In this document: piece by piece, positions 1 to 15,005 of the stretch
Layout: every line of letters starts with the position of its first letter
Position numbering within the stretch: the first letter of the stretch is position 1
DNA from: an uncultured Pelagibacteraceae bacterium
GTDB taxonomy: Bacteria > Pseudomonadota > Alphaproteobacteria > Pelagibacterales > Pelagibacteraceae
Assembly (NCBI GenBank): GCA_902613065.1
Contig: CACMFU010000001.1
Span: 62,001 to 126,000 of the forward strand
Direction: 5' to 3'
DNA length: 64,000 nt
Made by a program: the position numbers and the translations under genes
The notes under the pieces: generated by a model
Seen by the model: only the letters and a program-made list of their open reading frames with translations
Told to the model about the DNA's origin: nothing
Database searches by the model: none

Positions 1-939
1 GATATTAAATTTGATAACCTTTTTTTAGTTGCTTCTTCTAATAGTGCTGGAAAAAAAATAAGTTTTAAAGGCAAAGATTACGAAGTCTATGATCTTGAAA
101 AATATGATTTTTCAAATGCGAATATAACTTTTTTTGCAGCAGGTGGTAAAATTGCAGAACAATATGCAGAAAGTGCAGCAAAATTAACAACTGTAATTGA
201 TAATTCCAGTTTTTTTAGAATGGACCCCGATGTTCCACTTATTGTGCCTCAAGTGAATGCAGAAAAAATTAATGAAATGAAAAAAAATATTGTGGCAAAT
301 CCTAACTGCTCAACAGCTCAGTTAGTATTAGCTCTTAAACCATTACATGATTTATATAAAATAAAAAGGGTAATAGTTTCTACCTATCAATCTGTTTCTG
401 GAGGCGGAAAAGCACCTATGGATGAATTGATTGAACAAACTAAATCTTATCTTGATGGAAATCCTGTTCAATCTAAAAATTTTACTAAACAAATAGCATT
501 CAATATAATTCCTCACATTGATGTTTTTTCGGATGATGGATACACAAAAGAAGAATTGAAAATGACTAATGAAACAAAAAAAATACTTGATAATAATATA
601 GAGTTAACAGCTACGTGCGTTAGAATTCCTGTTCTAGTATCACATTCAGAGTCAGTAAATATAGAGTTTGAAAATCCTTACTCTCTTGATCAAATCAGAG
701 AGGCATTAAATAATGCTGATGGTTGTAGAGTTATAGATAAAAGAGAAAATGGAGGATATAGTACACCAATAGAAGCAACTGGTAGTGATGAAACATTTAT
801 CTCCAGAATTAGAGATGATAAGACAAAAGAGAACTCAATTAATTTGTGGATCGTTTCAGACAACCTATTAAGAGGAGCCGCATTGAATTCTGTTGAAATT
901 GCAGAAACAATAATGAAAGCAAATCAAAATGGAAAATAA
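1..939 (+). CDS. asd: aspartate-semialdehyde dehydrogenase (5' truncated by window edge)
   Basis: Frame 1 is open from base 1 (DIKFDNLFLVASSNSAGKKISFKG...); NPNCSTAQL active-site motif and STYQSVSGGGK typical of Asd. Confidence 0.93.
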   Translation, partial: DIKFDNLFLVASSNSAGKKISFKGKDYEVYDLEKYDFSNANITFFAAGGKIAEQYAESAAKLTTVIDNSSFFRMDPDVPLIVPQVNAEKINEMKKNIVANPNCSTAQLVLALKPLHDLYKIKRVIVSTYQSVSGGGKAPMDELIEQTKSYLDGNPVQSKNFTKQIAFNIIPHIDVFSDDGYTKEELKMTNETKKILDNNIELTATCVRIPVLVSHSESVNIEFENPYSLDQIREALNNADGCRVIDKRENGGYSTPIEATGSDETFISRIRDDKTKENSINLWIVSDNLLRGAALNSVEIAETIMKANQNGK

Positions 940-1309
940 TCCTTTATCTCCTCACATTCAAATTTATAGATGGCATATTTCATCTTTAGTTTCAATATCT
1001 CATAGAATTACTGGAATAATAAATATATTAGCAATAACTTTAATTTGTATTTTTTTTATATTTTTTTCATTTAGTGAAGAAAGTCATGAATTTATAAAGT
1101 TATTCCTCCAATCTATTATTGGAAAATTTTTCATATTGGGTATTACATGGTCTTTTAGTTTCCAAATCTTAAGTGAGATAAGACATTTAATCATGGATTT
1201 TGGTTATGGATTTGAATTAAAAACCACAAAAATTACAGGATTAATTGTAATATTTGGATCTTTTGTATTAACCGTTTCAATTTATTTAATAGGACGAAAT
1301 TTATTGTAA
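929..1309 (+). CDS. sdhC: succinate dehydrogenase cytochrome b556 subunit
   Basis: PLSPHIQIYRWHISSLVSISHRITG motif; directly upstream of sdhDAB. Confidence 0.93.
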   Translation: MENNPLSPHIQIYRWHISSLVSISHRITGIINILAITLICIFFIFFSFSEESHEFIKLFLQSIIGKFFILGITWSFSFQILSEIRHLIMDFGYGFELKTTKITGLIVIFGSFVLTVSIYLIGRNLL

Positions 1310-1638
1310 TGAGAGCAGTAACAAAAAAATGGGTATTTTTAAAGGTGAGTTCTCTAATATTAGTACCTTTGATGTTATGGTTTGCTTTAAATTTGGTTAG
1401 TATTTATGATAAAAGTTACTTAGAGATATTAACTTTTCTAACTTCTCAACCTTCAAAGTTTATATTTAGTCTATTTCTTATTTTTGCGTACTTTTTCTCA
1501 GCATTAAGCATAAGTGAGGTTTTTGAAGACTATATTAAAGACGAAAAAATCAAAAATGCCGCAAACAAAGCTTTAAATTTTTTTGCTATAACAATTCCTT
1601 TAATTACAATATTTGCGGTATTTAAACTAACTATATGA
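1309..1638 (+). CDS. sdhD: succinate dehydrogenase membrane anchor subunit
   Basis: Small three-helix membrane protein between sdhC and sdhA. Confidence 0.85.
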   Translation: MRAVTKKWVFLKVSSLILVPLMLWFALNLVSIYDKSYLEILTFLTSQPSKFIFSLFLIFAYFFSALSISEVFEDYIKDEKIKNAANKALNFFAITIPLITIFAVFKLTI

Positions 1639-3410
1639 AATCTTATAATATTATAGATCATGAATACGATGTCGTTGTCCTTGGTGCTGGAGGTTCTGGC
1701 CTAAGAGCTGCGGTTGGCTTAAGTGAAGCTGGATTAAAAACTGCATGCATTTCTAAAGTCTTTCCAACTAGAAGTCATACATCAGCTGCCCAAGGTGGAA
1801 TTTCAGCAGCCCTTGGAAACATGGGAGAAGACGATTGGCGTTGGCATATGTACGATACTGTAAAAGGAGCAGATTGGTTAGGCGATCAAGATAGTATTGA
1901 ATATTTGTGTAAGGAAGCTCCAAAAGCAGTACTAGAATTAGAAAAGTATGGTGTTCCTTTTAGTAGAACAGAAGATGGAAAAATTTATCAAAGACCATTT
2001 GGTGGAATGACAAAAAATTATGGAAATGGAATTGTACAAAGAACTTGTGCTGCAGCAGACAGAACTGGTCATGCAATTCTCCATACATTGTATGGTCAAG
2101 CACTTAAACATAATACAGAATTTTTTATTGAATATTTTGCATTAGACTTAATTATGAAAGATGGACAATGCAAAGGTTTAATTGCTTGGAATTTAAATGA
2201 TGGAACAATTCATCGTTTTAGATCTCACATAACAATTATAGCCACAGGGGGATATGGGAAGGTGTATTACTCAGCAACATCTGCACATACTTGTACTGGT
2301 GATGGTAATGCAATGGTATTAAGAGCTGGATTACCTCTTCAAGATATGGAGTTTGTACAATTTCACCCAACAGGAATATATGGACACGGAACACTTATTT
2401 CTGAAGGTGTAAGAGGTGAAGGTGGATATTTGGTAAACTCTAAAGGTGAAAGATTTATGGAGAGATATGCTCCCAACGCTAAAGATCTTGCATCGAGAGA
2501 TGTAGTTAGCAGATCAATGTCTATTGAAATCAATGAGGGAAGAGGTGTTGGTAAAGATCAAGACCATGTTCATTTATATTTAAGTCATTTAGATAAAAAA
2601 GTTATTGAAGATAGATTGCCAGGCATTACTGAGGCAGCAAGATTATTTGCAAATGTAGATGTAACCAAAGAACCGATACCAGTTGTTCCAACAGTTCATT
2701 ATAATATGGGTGGTATACCAACAAATTATAAAGCTGAAGTTTTAACAGTAAATGGATCTCAAAAAACAGTCCCAGGTTTGATGGCGATTGGTGAGGCTGC
2801 GTGCGTATCTGTTCATGGAGCAAATAGATTAGGTTCAAATTCACTTATTGACTTGGTTGTTTTTGGAAGAGCAGCAGCAAAGAGAGCAGCGGAATTGGTA
2901 AAACCCGGAACGCCTCACGAAGAAGTTAGTGAAAGCGAAACTGAAAAATGTCTGAATAGATTTGATAAACTAAGGTATGCAGAGGGAGATAATGGAACTG
3001 CTGAACTTAGACTGGCGATGCAAAAAACAATGCAGTCTAAATGTGCTGTATTTAGAACTGAAAAGAATCTTAAAGAGGGTGTAGATGAGATCAGAAAAAC
3101 ATATGACGGCATGGAATCGATTTCTGTTAAAGATAAATCGTTGGTATTCAATACTGATTTAGTTGAGACTTTAGAATTTGATAATTTAATTAGACAAGCG
3201 ATAACAACTGTAGATTCTGCATATCACAGAAAAGAAAGCAGAGGAGCACATGCTCGTGAAGATTATCCGAAAAGAAATGATGAAAAATTTATGAAACATA
3301 CATTATCTTGGTGTGATGGAAAAAATACTAAAATTGAATACAGAGATGTACATACTTCAACATTAACAAATGAAGTCCAATATTTTCCTCCACAAGAAAG
3401 AGTGTATTAA
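1635..3410 (+). CDS. sdhA: succinate dehydrogenase flavoprotein subunit
   Basis: [20 protein letters not shown] motif, [29 protein letters not shown]. Confidence 0.98.
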   Translation: MKSYNIIDHEYDVVVLGAGGSGLRAAVGLSEAGLKTACISKVFPTRSHTSAAQGGISAALGNMGEDDWRWHMYDTVKGADWLGDQDSIEYLCKEAPKAVLELEKYGVPFSRTEDGKIYQRPFGGMTKNYGNGIVQRTCAAADRTGHAILHTLYGQALKHNTEFFIEYFALDLIMKDGQCKGLIAWNLNDGTIHRFRSHITIIATGGYGKVYYSATSAHTCTGDGNAMVLRAGLPLQDMEFVQFHPTGIYGHGTLISEGVRGEGGYLVNSKGERFMERYAPNAKDLASRDVVSRSMSIEINEGRGVGKDQDHVHLYLSHLDKKVIEDRLPGITEAARLFANVDVTKEPIPVVPTVHYNMGGIPTNYKAEVLTVNGSQKTVPGLMAIGEAACVSVHGANRLGSNSLIDLVVFGRAAAKRAAELVKPGTPHEEVSESETEKCLNRFDKLRYAEGDNGTAELRLAMQKTMQSKCAVFRTEKNLKEGVDEIRKTYDGMESISVKDKSLVFNTDLVETLEFDNLIRQAITTVDSAYHRKESRGAHAREDYPKRNDEKFMKHTLSWCDGKNTKIEYRDVHTSTLTNEVQYFPPQERVY

Positions 3411-4183
3411 TGGTTCAATTAAATTTACCACAAAACTCAAAAGTTAATAAAGGTAAATATTTTAAAGACAAAACCGGTTCAAAGAATATCAGAAAAGTAA
3501 ATGTTTACAGATGGGATCCATCAACTGGAGAGAACCCAAGAATAGACACGTATGAAGTAGACATGGATAATTGTCCATCTAAAGTTTTAGATATACTAAA
3601 TAAAATTAAAAACGAAATTGATCCAACACTTGCATATAGAAGATCTTGTGCGCATGGAGTTTGTGGTTCTTGTGCAATGAATATGGGTGGAAAAAATGGC
3701 CTTGCATGTACTAAGCCACATGCAGAAATTAAGGGAGATATAGATATATACCCTTTGCCTCACTTAAAAGTAAAAAAAGATTTAATAGGAGACTTAAGTG
3801 GATTATATAAACAATACCAATCCATTGAACCTTGGTTAAAAAATAATTCGAAAAGTGAAACAACAGAAATTCATCAATCTCCAGAAGATAGAGCTAAACT
3901 TGATGGAGCTTATGAATGTATAATGTGTGCTTGTTGTTCTACTTCATGTCCCAGTTATTGGTGGAATGGCGATAAGTATTTAGGTCCTGCAGTTTTATTA
4001 CAAGCTTATAGATGGATAATGGATAGCAGAGACGAAGATAGAAAGGAAAGACTTCAAAAAGTTGCAGATGAACTTAAGCTTTATAGATGTCATACGATTT
4101 TGAACTGCACTAACGCATGTCCAAAAGGATTAAATCCAGCAAAAGCTATTGCTGAGATAAAGAAAATGCTTGCAACCACATAA
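3410..4183 (+). CDS. sdhB: succinate dehydrogenase iron-sulfur subunit
   Basis: [13 protein letters not shown] and [16 protein letters not shown] cysteine motifs. Confidence 0.98.
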   Translation: MVQLNLPQNSKVNKGKYFKDKTGSKNIRKVNVYRWDPSTGENPRIDTYEVDMDNCPSKVLDILNKIKNEIDPTLAYRRSCAHGVCGSCAMNMGGKNGLACTKPHAEIKGDIDIYPLPHLKVKKDLIGDLSGLYKQYQSIEPWLKNNSKSETTEIHQSPEDRAKLDGAYECIMCACCSTSCPSYWWNGDKYLGPAVLLQAYRWIMDSRDEDRKERLQKVADELKLYRCHTILNCTNACPKGLNPAKAIAEIKKMLATT

Positions 4184-4203
4184 TTACTTATTTAAATACA
4201 TCC

Positions 4204-6664
<2,461 letters not shown>

Positions 6665-6667
6665 TTA

Positions 6668-7828
6668 ATGAATATTCACGAACACCAAGCAAAGAATATA
6701 CTTAGAAAATATGGAGCTAAAGTTCCGGATGGAGTTTATGCTCTAGATGTAAATGAATTATTGGAAAAAGCTAAAAATCTTAAAACTGATAAATATGTGT
6801 TGAAAGCACAAATTCATGCTGGAGGCAGAGGTAAAGCTGGTGGAGTTAAAATAGTAAATGATTTAAAAAGTCTTGAAACAGAGGCAAAATCCTTGCTTGG
6901 AAAAAAATTAATCACTCATCAGACAGGGCCTAGTGGAAGAATTGTTAAAAGATTATATGTCGAAGTTTCATCTAACATTGATAAAGAATTTTATTTGTCT
7001 TGTGTTGTAGATCGTGCGAGCTCAAAGATAGCATTTATCTCAAGTGATCAAGGGGGTATGGATATAGAGGAAGTCGCAATCAAATCTCCTGAGAAAATTT
7101 TAACAACAAAAGTAGATTTAGATAACGAAATATCTGATGAAAATTGTAATAAAATAGTAAGTATTTTTAATCTAGATGAAGAAACAAAAGAACAAGGAAT
7201 TAATCTAATCAAGTCCATATACAAATTATTTATAGAAACGGATGCTAATCTCATTGAAATTAATCCTTTAATTTTAACAAAAGAAAAAGAGTTGATTTGT
7301 TTAGATGCAAAAATGAATTTTGATGGAAATGCTTTATTCAGACATCCAGAGCTAATTGAGTTGAGAGACCTCAATGAAGAAGAAGAAACAGAGATAGAGG
7401 CTAGCAAGCATGATTTAGCATATATTAAACTTGATGGAACAATTGGATGTATGGTTAATGGAGCTGGGCTTGCAATGGCAACTATGGACATAATTAAATT
7501 ATATGGAAAGGAACCAGCAAATTTTTTAGATGTTGGTGGTGGGGCTTCTAAAGAAAAAGTGGCAGCTGCTTTTAAAATAATTTTATCAGATAAAAATGTT
7601 AAAGGAATATTGATTAATATTTTTGGTGGAATAATGAGATGTGATGTTCTTGCCCAAGGTGTTGTGGACGCGGCAAAAGAAATAAAAATGAATGTTCCTT
7701 TAGTTGTAAGACTGGCCGGAACAAATTTTGAAGAAGGAAAAAAAATACTTGATAATTCTGGTCTTGAATTAATTTCTGCTTCTGATTTATCAGATGCTGC
7801 TAAAAAAATTGTAGAGGCTATTAAATAA
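6668..7828 (+). CDS. sucC: succinyl-CoA ligase beta subunit
   Basis: MNIHEHQAK start, [24 protein letters not shown]. Confidence 0.98.
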   Translation: MNIHEHQAKNILRKYGAKVPDGVYALDVNELLEKAKNLKTDKYVLKAQIHAGGRGKAGGVKIVNDLKSLETEAKSLLGKKLITHQTGPSGRIVKRLYVEVSSNIDKEFYLSCVVDRASSKIAFISSDQGGMDIEEVAIKSPEKILTTKVDLDNEISDENCNKIVSIFNLDEETKEQGINLIKSIYKLFIETDANLIEINPLILTKEKELICLDAKMNFDGNALFRHPELIELRDLNEEEETEIEASKHDLAYIKLDGTIGCMVNGAGLAMATMDIIKLYGKEPANFLDVGGGASKEKVAAAFKIILSDKNVKGILINIFGGIMRCDVLAQGVVDAAKEIKMNVPLVVRLAGTNFEEGKKILDNSGLELISASDLSDAAKKIVEAIK

Positions 7829-8704
7829 ATGTCAGTTTTAGTTAATAAAAACACAAAGTTAATTTGCCAAGGTTTTACGGGTAGTCACGGAACTTTTCAT
7901 TCAGAGCAAGCAATTAAATATGGAACAAATTTAGTTGGAGGAGTTACACCAAAAAAAGGTGGTCAAACTCATCTAGATAGACCAGTATTTAATACAGTAA
8001 AGGAGGCAGTCGATGAAACTGGTGCCAACGCAACTATGATTTATGTTCCTGCGAAATTTGCATCCGTAGCAATCATAGAGGCCATTGAAGCTAACTTAGA
8101 ATTAATCGTTTGTATCACTGAAGGTATACCAGTTCTTGATATGATTAAGGTCAAAAAAAAGTTACTTAATTCAAAATCAAGATTAATCGGTCCCAATTGT
8201 CCAGGGATAATTACGCCTGATGAATGCAAGATCGGAATAATGCCAGGAAATATACATAAAAAGGGTTCTGTTGGTATTGTATCAAGATCTGGAACTTTGA
8301 CCTATGAGGCTGTCGCACAAACTACAGAGAATGATTTGGGACAATCAACATGTATAGGCATAGGTGGTGATCCAATAAATGGTACGAACTTCATTGATTG
8401 TTTAGATTTATTTTTAAAGGATGAGGAAACTAAATCAATTTTAATGATTGGTGAAATAGGAGGATCAGCTGAAGAAGAAGCAGCTGAATTTGTAAAAAAT
8501 CATGAAATAAAAAAACCCATGGTTGGTTTTATTGCAGGAGTTACAGCACCACCGGGTAGAAGAATGGGACATGCAGGCGCCATAATATCAGGTGGCAAGG
8601 GCGGGGCCAAAGATAAGATCAAAAAAATGGAAGATTGTGGTATAGAAGTTGCCACATCCCCTTCAGAAATTGGAAAAACATTGTTAAATAAATTGTCCAA
8701 TTGA
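7829..8704 (+). CDS. sucD: succinyl-CoA ligase alpha subunit
   Basis: [37 protein letters not shown] (phospho-His). Confidence 0.98.
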   Translation: MSVLVNKNTKLICQGFTGSHGTFHSEQAIKYGTNLVGGVTPKKGGQTHLDRPVFNTVKEAVDETGANATMIYVPAKFASVAIIEAIEANLELIVCITEGIPVLDMIKVKKKLLNSKSRLIGPNCPGIITPDECKIGIMPGNIHKKGSVGIVSRSGTLTYEAVAQTTENDLGQSTCIGIGGDPINGTNFIDCLDLFLKDEETKSILMIGEIGGSAEEEAAEFVKNHEIKKPMVGFIAGVTAPPGRRMGHAGAIISGGKGGAKDKIKKMEDCGIEVATSPSEIGKTLLNKLSN

Positions 8705-8734
8705 AAACAAAATTTAGTATTATATTAAAATAAA

Positions 8735-11632
8735 ATGAGCTCTCCTAAAAATCTGGAATATAAAAAAACATCATTTCTAAATAAAGCTAATAGTGCATTT
8801 ATTGAGGAAATGTATGTAAAATTTATAAATAAAGATCCATCTCTATCTGAAAGTTGGATTGAATATTTCTCAGGTGTAGATGAGGATATGAAGATATTAG
8901 TCGATGAGATAAATGGACCGTCGTGGAAACCTTTCTCAAAAAAAATTAATATAGAAGATGTTGAGAAAACAGCTAAAGAAAATGAAAAAAACAAAGATAA
9001 TTCTAGCAAGTTTAATTTTCAAGTAATTGCAAATTCAAATAAAAATTCAATAAGTGCCGTAGCCTTAATAAGAGCTTATCGCTTAAGGGGACATCTATTA
9101 TCAAAATTAGATCCTTTAGAATTGATGAAGTCAGAATATTTAGACGAATTACATCCTGAGTACTATGGTTTTAAAAAAGAAGATTATGACAAAGAAATTT
9201 TTCTAAACGGAATAATAAATAAAAAAAGTGCAAATATTAGAGAAATACTCAAGTTTTTAAAAAAAACTTATTGTGGTCCTATAGGTTATGAATACATGCA
9301 TATTTCAAATCCAACTGAGAGAATGTGGTTTAGAGATAGAGTTGAAAAAGATGAGAATGCACTCAAGTTTACAAAAAATGGAAAGCAAGCGATTTTAAAT
9401 AAACTAATACAAGCAGAGGGATTTGAAAAATTTTTAAACACAAAATATGTTGGTACTAAAAGATTTGGTTTAGATGGTGGAGAAAGTTTAATACCTGCTC
9501 TTGAGCAAATTATAAAAATCGGAGGACAATCCAAAATAAAAGAAGTTAAAATAGGAATGTCACATAGAGGAAGACTAAATGTCTTAGCAAACGTTTTACA
9601 AAAGTCTTATAAAAGAATTTTTAATGAATTTGCTGGTGAAATGGATGGTTCAGAAGATGGTGCTGGAGATGTCAAATATCATTTAGGAGCCTCATCTGAT
9701 AGAGAATTTGATGGAAATCCTGTACACGTTAGTTTAACAGATAATCCTTCACATTTAGAGGCAGTTAATCCTGTTGTTCTTGGCCAAACTAGAGCTAAAC
9801 AATTTTTTCATAAAGACAAAGAAAGAAATAAAGTTATACCAATATTAATTCACGGTGATGCAGCATTTGCAGGACAAGGAATAGTAGCAGAGTGCTTTGC
9901 AATGTCTGGACTTCCTGGTCATAACACTGGAGGGACAATCCATATTATTGTTAACAACCAAATTGGATTTACAACAAGTCCTAGATTTGCACGATCTTCC
10001 CCTTATCCTTCTGACGTAGGTAAAATGGTTGATGCACCGATCATCCATGTTAACGGAGATGATCCTGAAGCAGTAGTTTACGCAACAAGGATAGCGACTG
10101 AATTTAGATTAAAATTTAATCGCGATGTTGTAATTGATTTAATATGTTACAGAAGATTTGGACATAATGAGGGAGATGAGCCATCTTTTACCCAACCACT
10201 TATGTACAAAAAAATTAGATCTCATCCATCTACAATTAAAATTTATGGTGAAAAGCTCGTAAATGAAGAACTTTTTACGAAACAAGATTTAGATCAACAA
10301 ATTATTGATTTTAAAAATTTATTAAATGATCAATTTAAAAATGCGAAAGATTATAAACCTAAAATTAGGTGGTTTGAGGGAACTTGGTCGAGATATAAAC
10401 CCGAAAGAGGTAAAGATAAAAGAGGCGTAACTGGATCAGATTTGAAAATTTTAAATAATATTTCTGACAGAATACATGTTTTTCCAACTGATAAAAATAT
10501 TCACAAAACCATAACAAAAATTATGGAAAATAGAAAAAAAACTATTAATGAAGGCTCAGGAATTGATTGGGCAACAGCTGAGTCTTTAGCATTTGGTTCA
10601 TTATTAGTTGAAGGTTATCCAGTAAGATTAGTAGGTCAGGACTCAGGTAGAGGTACCTTTAGTCAAAGACACTCAGTTTTAAGAAATCAAATTGATAATT
10701 CAAGGTACATACCTTTAAACAATATATCTAGTAACCAAAAAAATTTTGAAATTGTAGATAGTTTTTTATCTGAACTTGCAGTTTTAGGATTTGAATATGG
10801 ATACAGTTTAGTAGAACCGAATACATTGACAATTTGGGAAGCTCAATTTGGAGATTTTGCAAATGGTGCACAAGTAATTATTGATCAATTTATATCATCT
10901 GGTGAAAGAAAGTGGAAAAGAGCATCAGGACTGGTTATGTTATTACCCCATGGTTATGAAGGACAAGGTCCAGAGCACTCCTCTGCGAGATTAGAGAGAT
11001 TTTTACAATTATGTGCAAATGATAATTTACAGATTATGAATTGTACTACACCTGCAAATTATTTTCATGCTTTAAGAAGACAGATGCACCGTGATTTTAG
11101 AAAACCTTTAATTATAATGACACCTAAGTCACTTCTAAGAAATAAATATTGTGTATCAAATTTAGAAGATTTTAGTAAAAAAAATTCTTTTCATAGAGTG
11201 CTATGGGATCATGCTCGAGATACTAAGCAAAAAGGTTTTATTAAGTTAAAAGAAGATAAAAAAATTAGAAAAGTAATATTATGCTCTGGAAAAATTTATT
11301 TTGATCTTCTCGCGGCAAGAGAGAAACTAAAAATCAATGATGTGATTTTGTATAGAATTGAACAACTATATCCTTTCCCTGCAAAAAGTTTGGTTAAAGA
11401 GCTAAAACCATTTGCAAAAAATTCAAAATTTTATTGGTGCCAAGAGGAGCCCAAAAATATGGGTGCTTGGTTTGCTGTTAGAGATTATATACAATGGACA
11501 TTAGAGACTATTAAGGCTAAAAACAATGCAATTTCTTACATTGGAAGAAGTCCAGATGCTACACCTGCTACAGGTTATGCAAGAAGACATAATTCTGAAC
11601 AACAAGAAATTATAAATAAAGTGTTTGAATAA
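8735..11632 (+). CDS. sucA: 2-oxoglutarate dehydrogenase E1 component
   Basis: 965 aa; GMSHRGRLNVLANVL, HGDAAFAGQGIVAE, FGHNEGDEPSFTQP, LPHGYEGQGPEHSSARLERFLQL. Confidence 0.98.
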   Translation: MSSPKNLEYKKTSFLNKANSAFIEEMYVKFINKDPSLSESWIEYFSGVDEDMKILVDEINGPSWKPFSKKINIEDVEKTAKENEKNKDNSSKFNFQVIANSNKNSISAVALIRAYRLRGHLLSKLDPLELMKSEYLDELHPEYYGFKKEDYDKEIFLNGIINKKSANIREILKFLKKTYCGPIGYEYMHISNPTERMWFRDRVEKDENALKFTKNGKQAILNKLIQAEGFEKFLNTKYVGTKRFGLDGGESLIPALEQIIKIGGQSKIKEVKIGMSHRGRLNVLANVLQKSYKRIFNEFAGEMDGSEDGAGDVKYHLGASSDREFDGNPVHVSLTDNPSHLEAVNPVVLGQTRAKQFFHKDKERNKVIPILIHGDAAFAGQGIVAECFAMSGLPGHNTGGTIHIIVNNQIGFTTSPRFARSSPYPSDVGKMVDAPIIHVNGDDPEAVVYATRIATEFRLKFNRDVVIDLICYRRFGHNEGDEPSFTQPLMYKKIRSHPSTIKIYGEKLVNEELFTKQDLDQQIIDFKNLLNDQFKNAKDYKPKIRWFEGTWSRYKPERGKDKRGVTGSDLKILNNISDRIHVFPTDKNIHKTITKIMENRKKTINEGSGIDWATAESLAFGSLLVEGYPVRLVGQDSGRGTFSQRHSVLRNQIDNSRYIPLNNISSNQKNFEIVDSFLSELAVLGFEYGYSLVEPNTLTIWEAQFGDFANGAQVIIDQFISSGERKWKRASGLVMLLPHGYEGQGPEHSSARLERFLQLCANDNLQIMNCTTPANYFHALRRQMHRDFRKPLIIMTPKSLLRNKYCVSNLEDFSKKNSFHRVLWDHARDTKQKGFIKLKEDKKIRKVILCSGKIYFDLLAAREKLKINDVILYRIEQLYPFPAKSLVKELKPFAKNSKFYWCQEEPKNMGAWFAVRDYIQWTLETIKAKNNAISYIGRSPDATPATGYARRHNSEQQEIINKVFE

Positions 11633-12907
11633 ATGAGTGAAAAAATATTAGTTCCAGTTTTGGGAGAAAGTATTACAGAGGCTACGGTCACGAAATGGTT
11701 AAAGAAAAAGGGTGATAACGTAGTTGCTGATGAAGCTGTAGTAGAATTAGAAACTGACAAAGTAAACTTAGAAGTTCCTGCACCTGCGAGTGGTGTTATA
11801 TCAGAGATCAACTCAAAAGATGGTGATACAGTCGAAGTTGGAACTGTATTAGGAATGATTTCAGAAGGTGGTGCTCTTAAAGAAGAAAAGGAAGCTGAGC
11901 CGGTTAAAGGAAACGTTGAAAAAAATAATGTAATAAATTTAGAAATTGAAAAGAAAAAAGATACAAAAAAAACTCAAGAACCTTTATTGCTTGACGAAGA
12001 ACCATTGGTATTAACTGATGAAGTTGAAGAAACCAAGCCTATTAAACAAAATAAAACACTTTCTCCTGCTGTAAGAAAAATGGTTATTGAAAATAAAATT
12101 AATTTAGATGAAGTAAAAGGGACAGGTAAAGATGGTAGAATTTTAAAAGGTGATTTAATAGGTTTAATGGGAGCTAACCCTCAACCTAACGAAAGAAAAA
12201 TTCAATACGGTGAAGAAGAACGAATTAAAATGTCAAGACTAAGACAAACGATTGCTAAACGTTTAAAAGAGGCTCAAAATAATGCAGCTATGCTCACAAC
12301 GTTTAACGAGGTTGATATGTCAAATGTAATTTCAATGAGAAAAGATAACCAGGAAGATTTCCAAAATAGTTATGGAATTAAACTTGGCTTCATGTCCTTT
12401 TTTGTGAAAGCTTGCATAGTAGGATTAAAATTATTTCCTGCAATAAATGCTGAAGTTGAAAATGATGAAATGGTTTACAAAAATTATTATAATGTGAGCT
12501 TTGCAGTAGGAACTGAAAAAGGATTAGTAGTTCCAGTATTAAAAAATGCTGATGAAATGTCTTTTGCTGACATTGAAAAAAACATAAAAGATCTGTCAGA
12601 CAAAGCAAAAAATGGAAGTCTTACTATAGAGGATCTTCAAGGCGGAACATTTACAATTAGCAATGGAGGTGTGTATGGATCAATGTTATCTACTCCTATT
12701 TTAAACCCTCCACAATCGGCAGTTCTTGGAATGCATAATATCGTTGAAAGACCTGTTGTTGTTGATGGTGAGATAAAGGCTAGACCTGTAATGTTTTTAG
12801 CATTGTCTTATGATCATAGAATAATTGATGGAAAAGAATCCGTAAGTTTTTTAAAAACTGTTAAAGAAAACTTAGAAGATCCAAGAAGGTTATTTTTAAA
12901 TTTATAA
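11633..12907 (+). CDS. sucB: dihydrolipoyl succinyltransferase (2-OGDH E2)
   Basis: Lipoyl motif [15 protein letters not shown]-terminal [16 protein letters not shown]. Confidence 0.97.
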   Translation: MSEKILVPVLGESITEATVTKWLKKKGDNVVADEAVVELETDKVNLEVPAPASGVISEINSKDGDTVEVGTVLGMISEGGALKEEKEAEPVKGNVEKNNVINLEIEKKKDTKKTQEPLLLDEEPLVLTDEVEETKPIKQNKTLSPAVRKMVIENKINLDEVKGTGKDGRILKGDLIGLMGANPQPNERKIQYGEEERIKMSRLRQTIAKRLKEAQNNAAMLTTFNEVDMSNVISMRKDNQEDFQNSYGIKLGFMSFFVKACIVGLKLFPAINAEVENDEMVYKNYYNVSFAVGTEKGLVVPVLKNADEMSFADIEKNIKDLSDKAKNGSLTIEDLQGGTFTISNGGVYGSMLSTPILNPPQSAVLGMHNIVERPVVVDGEIKARPVMFLALSYDHRIIDGKESVSFLKTVKENLEDPRRLFLNL

Positions 12908-12908
12908 T

Positions 12909-14306
12909 ATGTCAGAAAAATTTGATGTTACAGTAATTGGTGGTGGCCCTGGTGGATATGTTTGTGCAATTAGATTGTCTCAACTTGGACTTAAAACAGC
13001 ATGTATAGAGTCTAGAGGATCTCTAGGGGGGACATGTTTAAATATTGGATGTATCCCATCAAAAAGTTTACTTAATTTATCTGAAAAATTTCACAGTGCT
13101 AAAAATTTTGAAAAAATTGGAATCGAGACTGGAGAGATAAAACTCAATTTAGATAAAATGATGAAAAATAAAGACAAAGCTGTAACAGTTTTGACTAAAG
13201 GAGTTGAATTTTTATTCAAAAAAAACAAAGTCACTTACTTTAAAGGCAAAGGTTCGTTTGAGAACGAGAATTCAATAAAAATTGAAGGCTCTGAAGGCAT
13301 TAAAATAATTCAAACTGATAAAACAATAATCAGTACAGGATCTGAGCCAGTTTCATTGCCTGGAGTAGATTTTGATGAAGAGAGAATTCTTTCTTCAACT
13401 GGAGCCCTATCTATTCCCAAACTCCCCAATAAAATGATTGTTGTTGGTGGTGGATATATAGGATTGGAAATGGGATCAGTTTGGTCAAGACTTGGCACTG
13501 AAGTCACAGTCGTTGAATTTTTAGACCACATCACGCCTGGAATGGATCGAGATATTTCAAATGAATTTATGAAAATATTAAAGAAGCAAGGTATAAAATT
13601 CAACCTTAATACTAAAGTTGATAAAATAACTAAAAACTCTAATGGTGTTACAGTTGAGACTTCACAAAATGATGGCCAAAAAGTTAAACATGATGTTGAT
13701 GTTGTTTTAATTTCTGTAGGTAGAAGACCTTATACTAAAAACTTAAATTTAGATAAAGTTGGTGTAAAGTTAGATGAAAAAGGAAGAGTTAAAGTAAATA
13801 AAAATTTTGAAACGAATGTTAAAAATATTTATGCAATAGGTGATGTTATTGATGGCCCAATGTTAGCCCATAAAGCTGAAGAGGAAGGAATTGCTGTTGC
13901 AGAATTAATAGCAGGCCAATCAGGTCATGTTAATTATGATATTATTCCTGGAGTCGTTTATACATCTCCCGAGGTTGCTTATGTTGGCAAAAGCGAAGAG
14001 CAATTAAAAAAAGAAAACATAGGGTATAAAATTGGTAAATTTCCTTTTATGGCAAATTCAAGAGCTAAAGCAATTGATGAGCCAGAAGGTTTTGTAAAAA
14101 TTTTGGCAGACCAATCAACTGATAAAGTGCTTGGTGTACATATTATTGGTCCTCATGCAGGAGAAATGATAGCCGAGATGGCTGTCGCAATGGAATTTGG
14201 AGCTAGTTCCGAAGATATTGCAAGAACATGTCACGCACACCCAACATTTTCTGAAGCTATAAAAGAAGCAGCATTATCAGTAGATAAAAGACAAATTCAC
14301 TCTTAA
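12909..14306 (+). CDS. lpd: dihydrolipoyl dehydrogenase
   Basis: GGTCLNIGCIPSKSLLN redox disulfide motif; HAHPTFSEAIKEA C-terminus. Confidence 0.97.
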   Translation: MSEKFDVTVIGGGPGGYVCAIRLSQLGLKTACIESRGSLGGTCLNIGCIPSKSLLNLSEKFHSAKNFEKIGIETGEIKLNLDKMMKNKDKAVTVLTKGVEFLFKKNKVTYFKGKGSFENENSIKIEGSEGIKIIQTDKTIISTGSEPVSLPGVDFDEERILSSTGALSIPKLPNKMIVVGGGYIGLEMGSVWSRLGTEVTVVEFLDHITPGMDRDISNEFMKILKKQGIKFNLNTKVDKITKNSNGVTVETSQNDGQKVKHDVDVVLISVGRRPYTKNLNLDKVGVKLDEKGRVKVNKNFETNVKNIYAIGDVIDGPMLAHKAEEEGIAVAELIAGQSGHVNYDIIPGVVYTSPEVAYVGKSEEQLKKENIGYKIGKFPFMANSRAKAIDEPEGFVKILADQSTDKVLGVHIIGPHAGEMIAEMAVAMEFGASSEDIARTCHAHPTFSEAIKEAALSVDKRQIHS

Positions 14307-14309
14307 TAA

Positions 14310-14954
14310 TTATTTTTCTACATTCAATAAAGCAAATCTTTCAAATTTTTCTTCAAGTTTTATTTTGTTATTATTTGCAAAGTCTTTTATTGCTTTTTCA
14401 ACACTTTCAATTTTTGTAATACCCGCAAAATCATCACAAACAATTTTAGAATTATTTTTCATGTTGTCATAAAGTTTCTGTAAATCACTTAAAACTGTAT
14501 CGTAACTATGTCCTCCATCTAAAAATACGAAATCAATTTCACTTAAAGGAACTTTTTCTAAAGTCACCCTAGTGTCTCCTTCTATTAGCTCAATATTTTG
14601 TGAAAATTTCTTTAAAAAATTTTGAACAGATATCTTTGAATTTAAATTTTCTTTTTTTATGAAATTATAATAGATAGTTTTAAGTGGATTCGAAAACTTT
14701 TGATTTTCAAGAAATTTAGGTTCGATCTCATCTACACTTGATGTTTTAGTAGATCCAAATAAATCTAATCCGTAATATCTAAAATCACTACCAAAATTTG
14801 TCTTTAATAATTCACATATATTTCTTGATGTAACACCACAAAAAACACCAATTTCTAATACATTTTTTGGCTTATATTCTTCAACTAAACTCAAAAAATT
14901 ATCCCCATAAGGTTTTTTTAAACCTGATTTTCTCCAGTAATAATTATATTTCAT
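14310..14954 (-). CDS. class I SAM-dependent methyltransferase (Methyltransf_24-like)
   Basis: NVLEIGVFCGVTSRNICELL SAM motif I and VFLDGGHSYDTVLSDL; substrate unknown. Confidence 0.7.
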   Translation of the reverse strand: MKYNYYWRKSGLKKPYGDNFLSLVEEYKPKNVLEIGVFCGVTSRNICELLKTNFGSDFRYYGLDLFGSTKTSSVDEIEPKFLENQKFSNPLKTIYYNFIKKENLNSKISVQNFLKKFSQNIELIEGDTRVTLEKVPLSEIDFVFLDGGHSYDTVLSDLQKLYDNMKNNSKIVCDDFAGITKIESVEKAIKDFANNNKIKLEEKFERFALLNVEK

Positions 14955-15005
14955 TTGATCTATTTATATATTTTTAAGATATAAAAAAACTAAAATTAAA
15001 TATTT

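Noticed and set aside
7048-7854. 268-aa antisense ORF opposite sucC
   Set aside because: Serine/isoleucine-rich translation with no recognisable motif, lying opposite a highly conserved gene in full; typical shadow ORF from codon bias.
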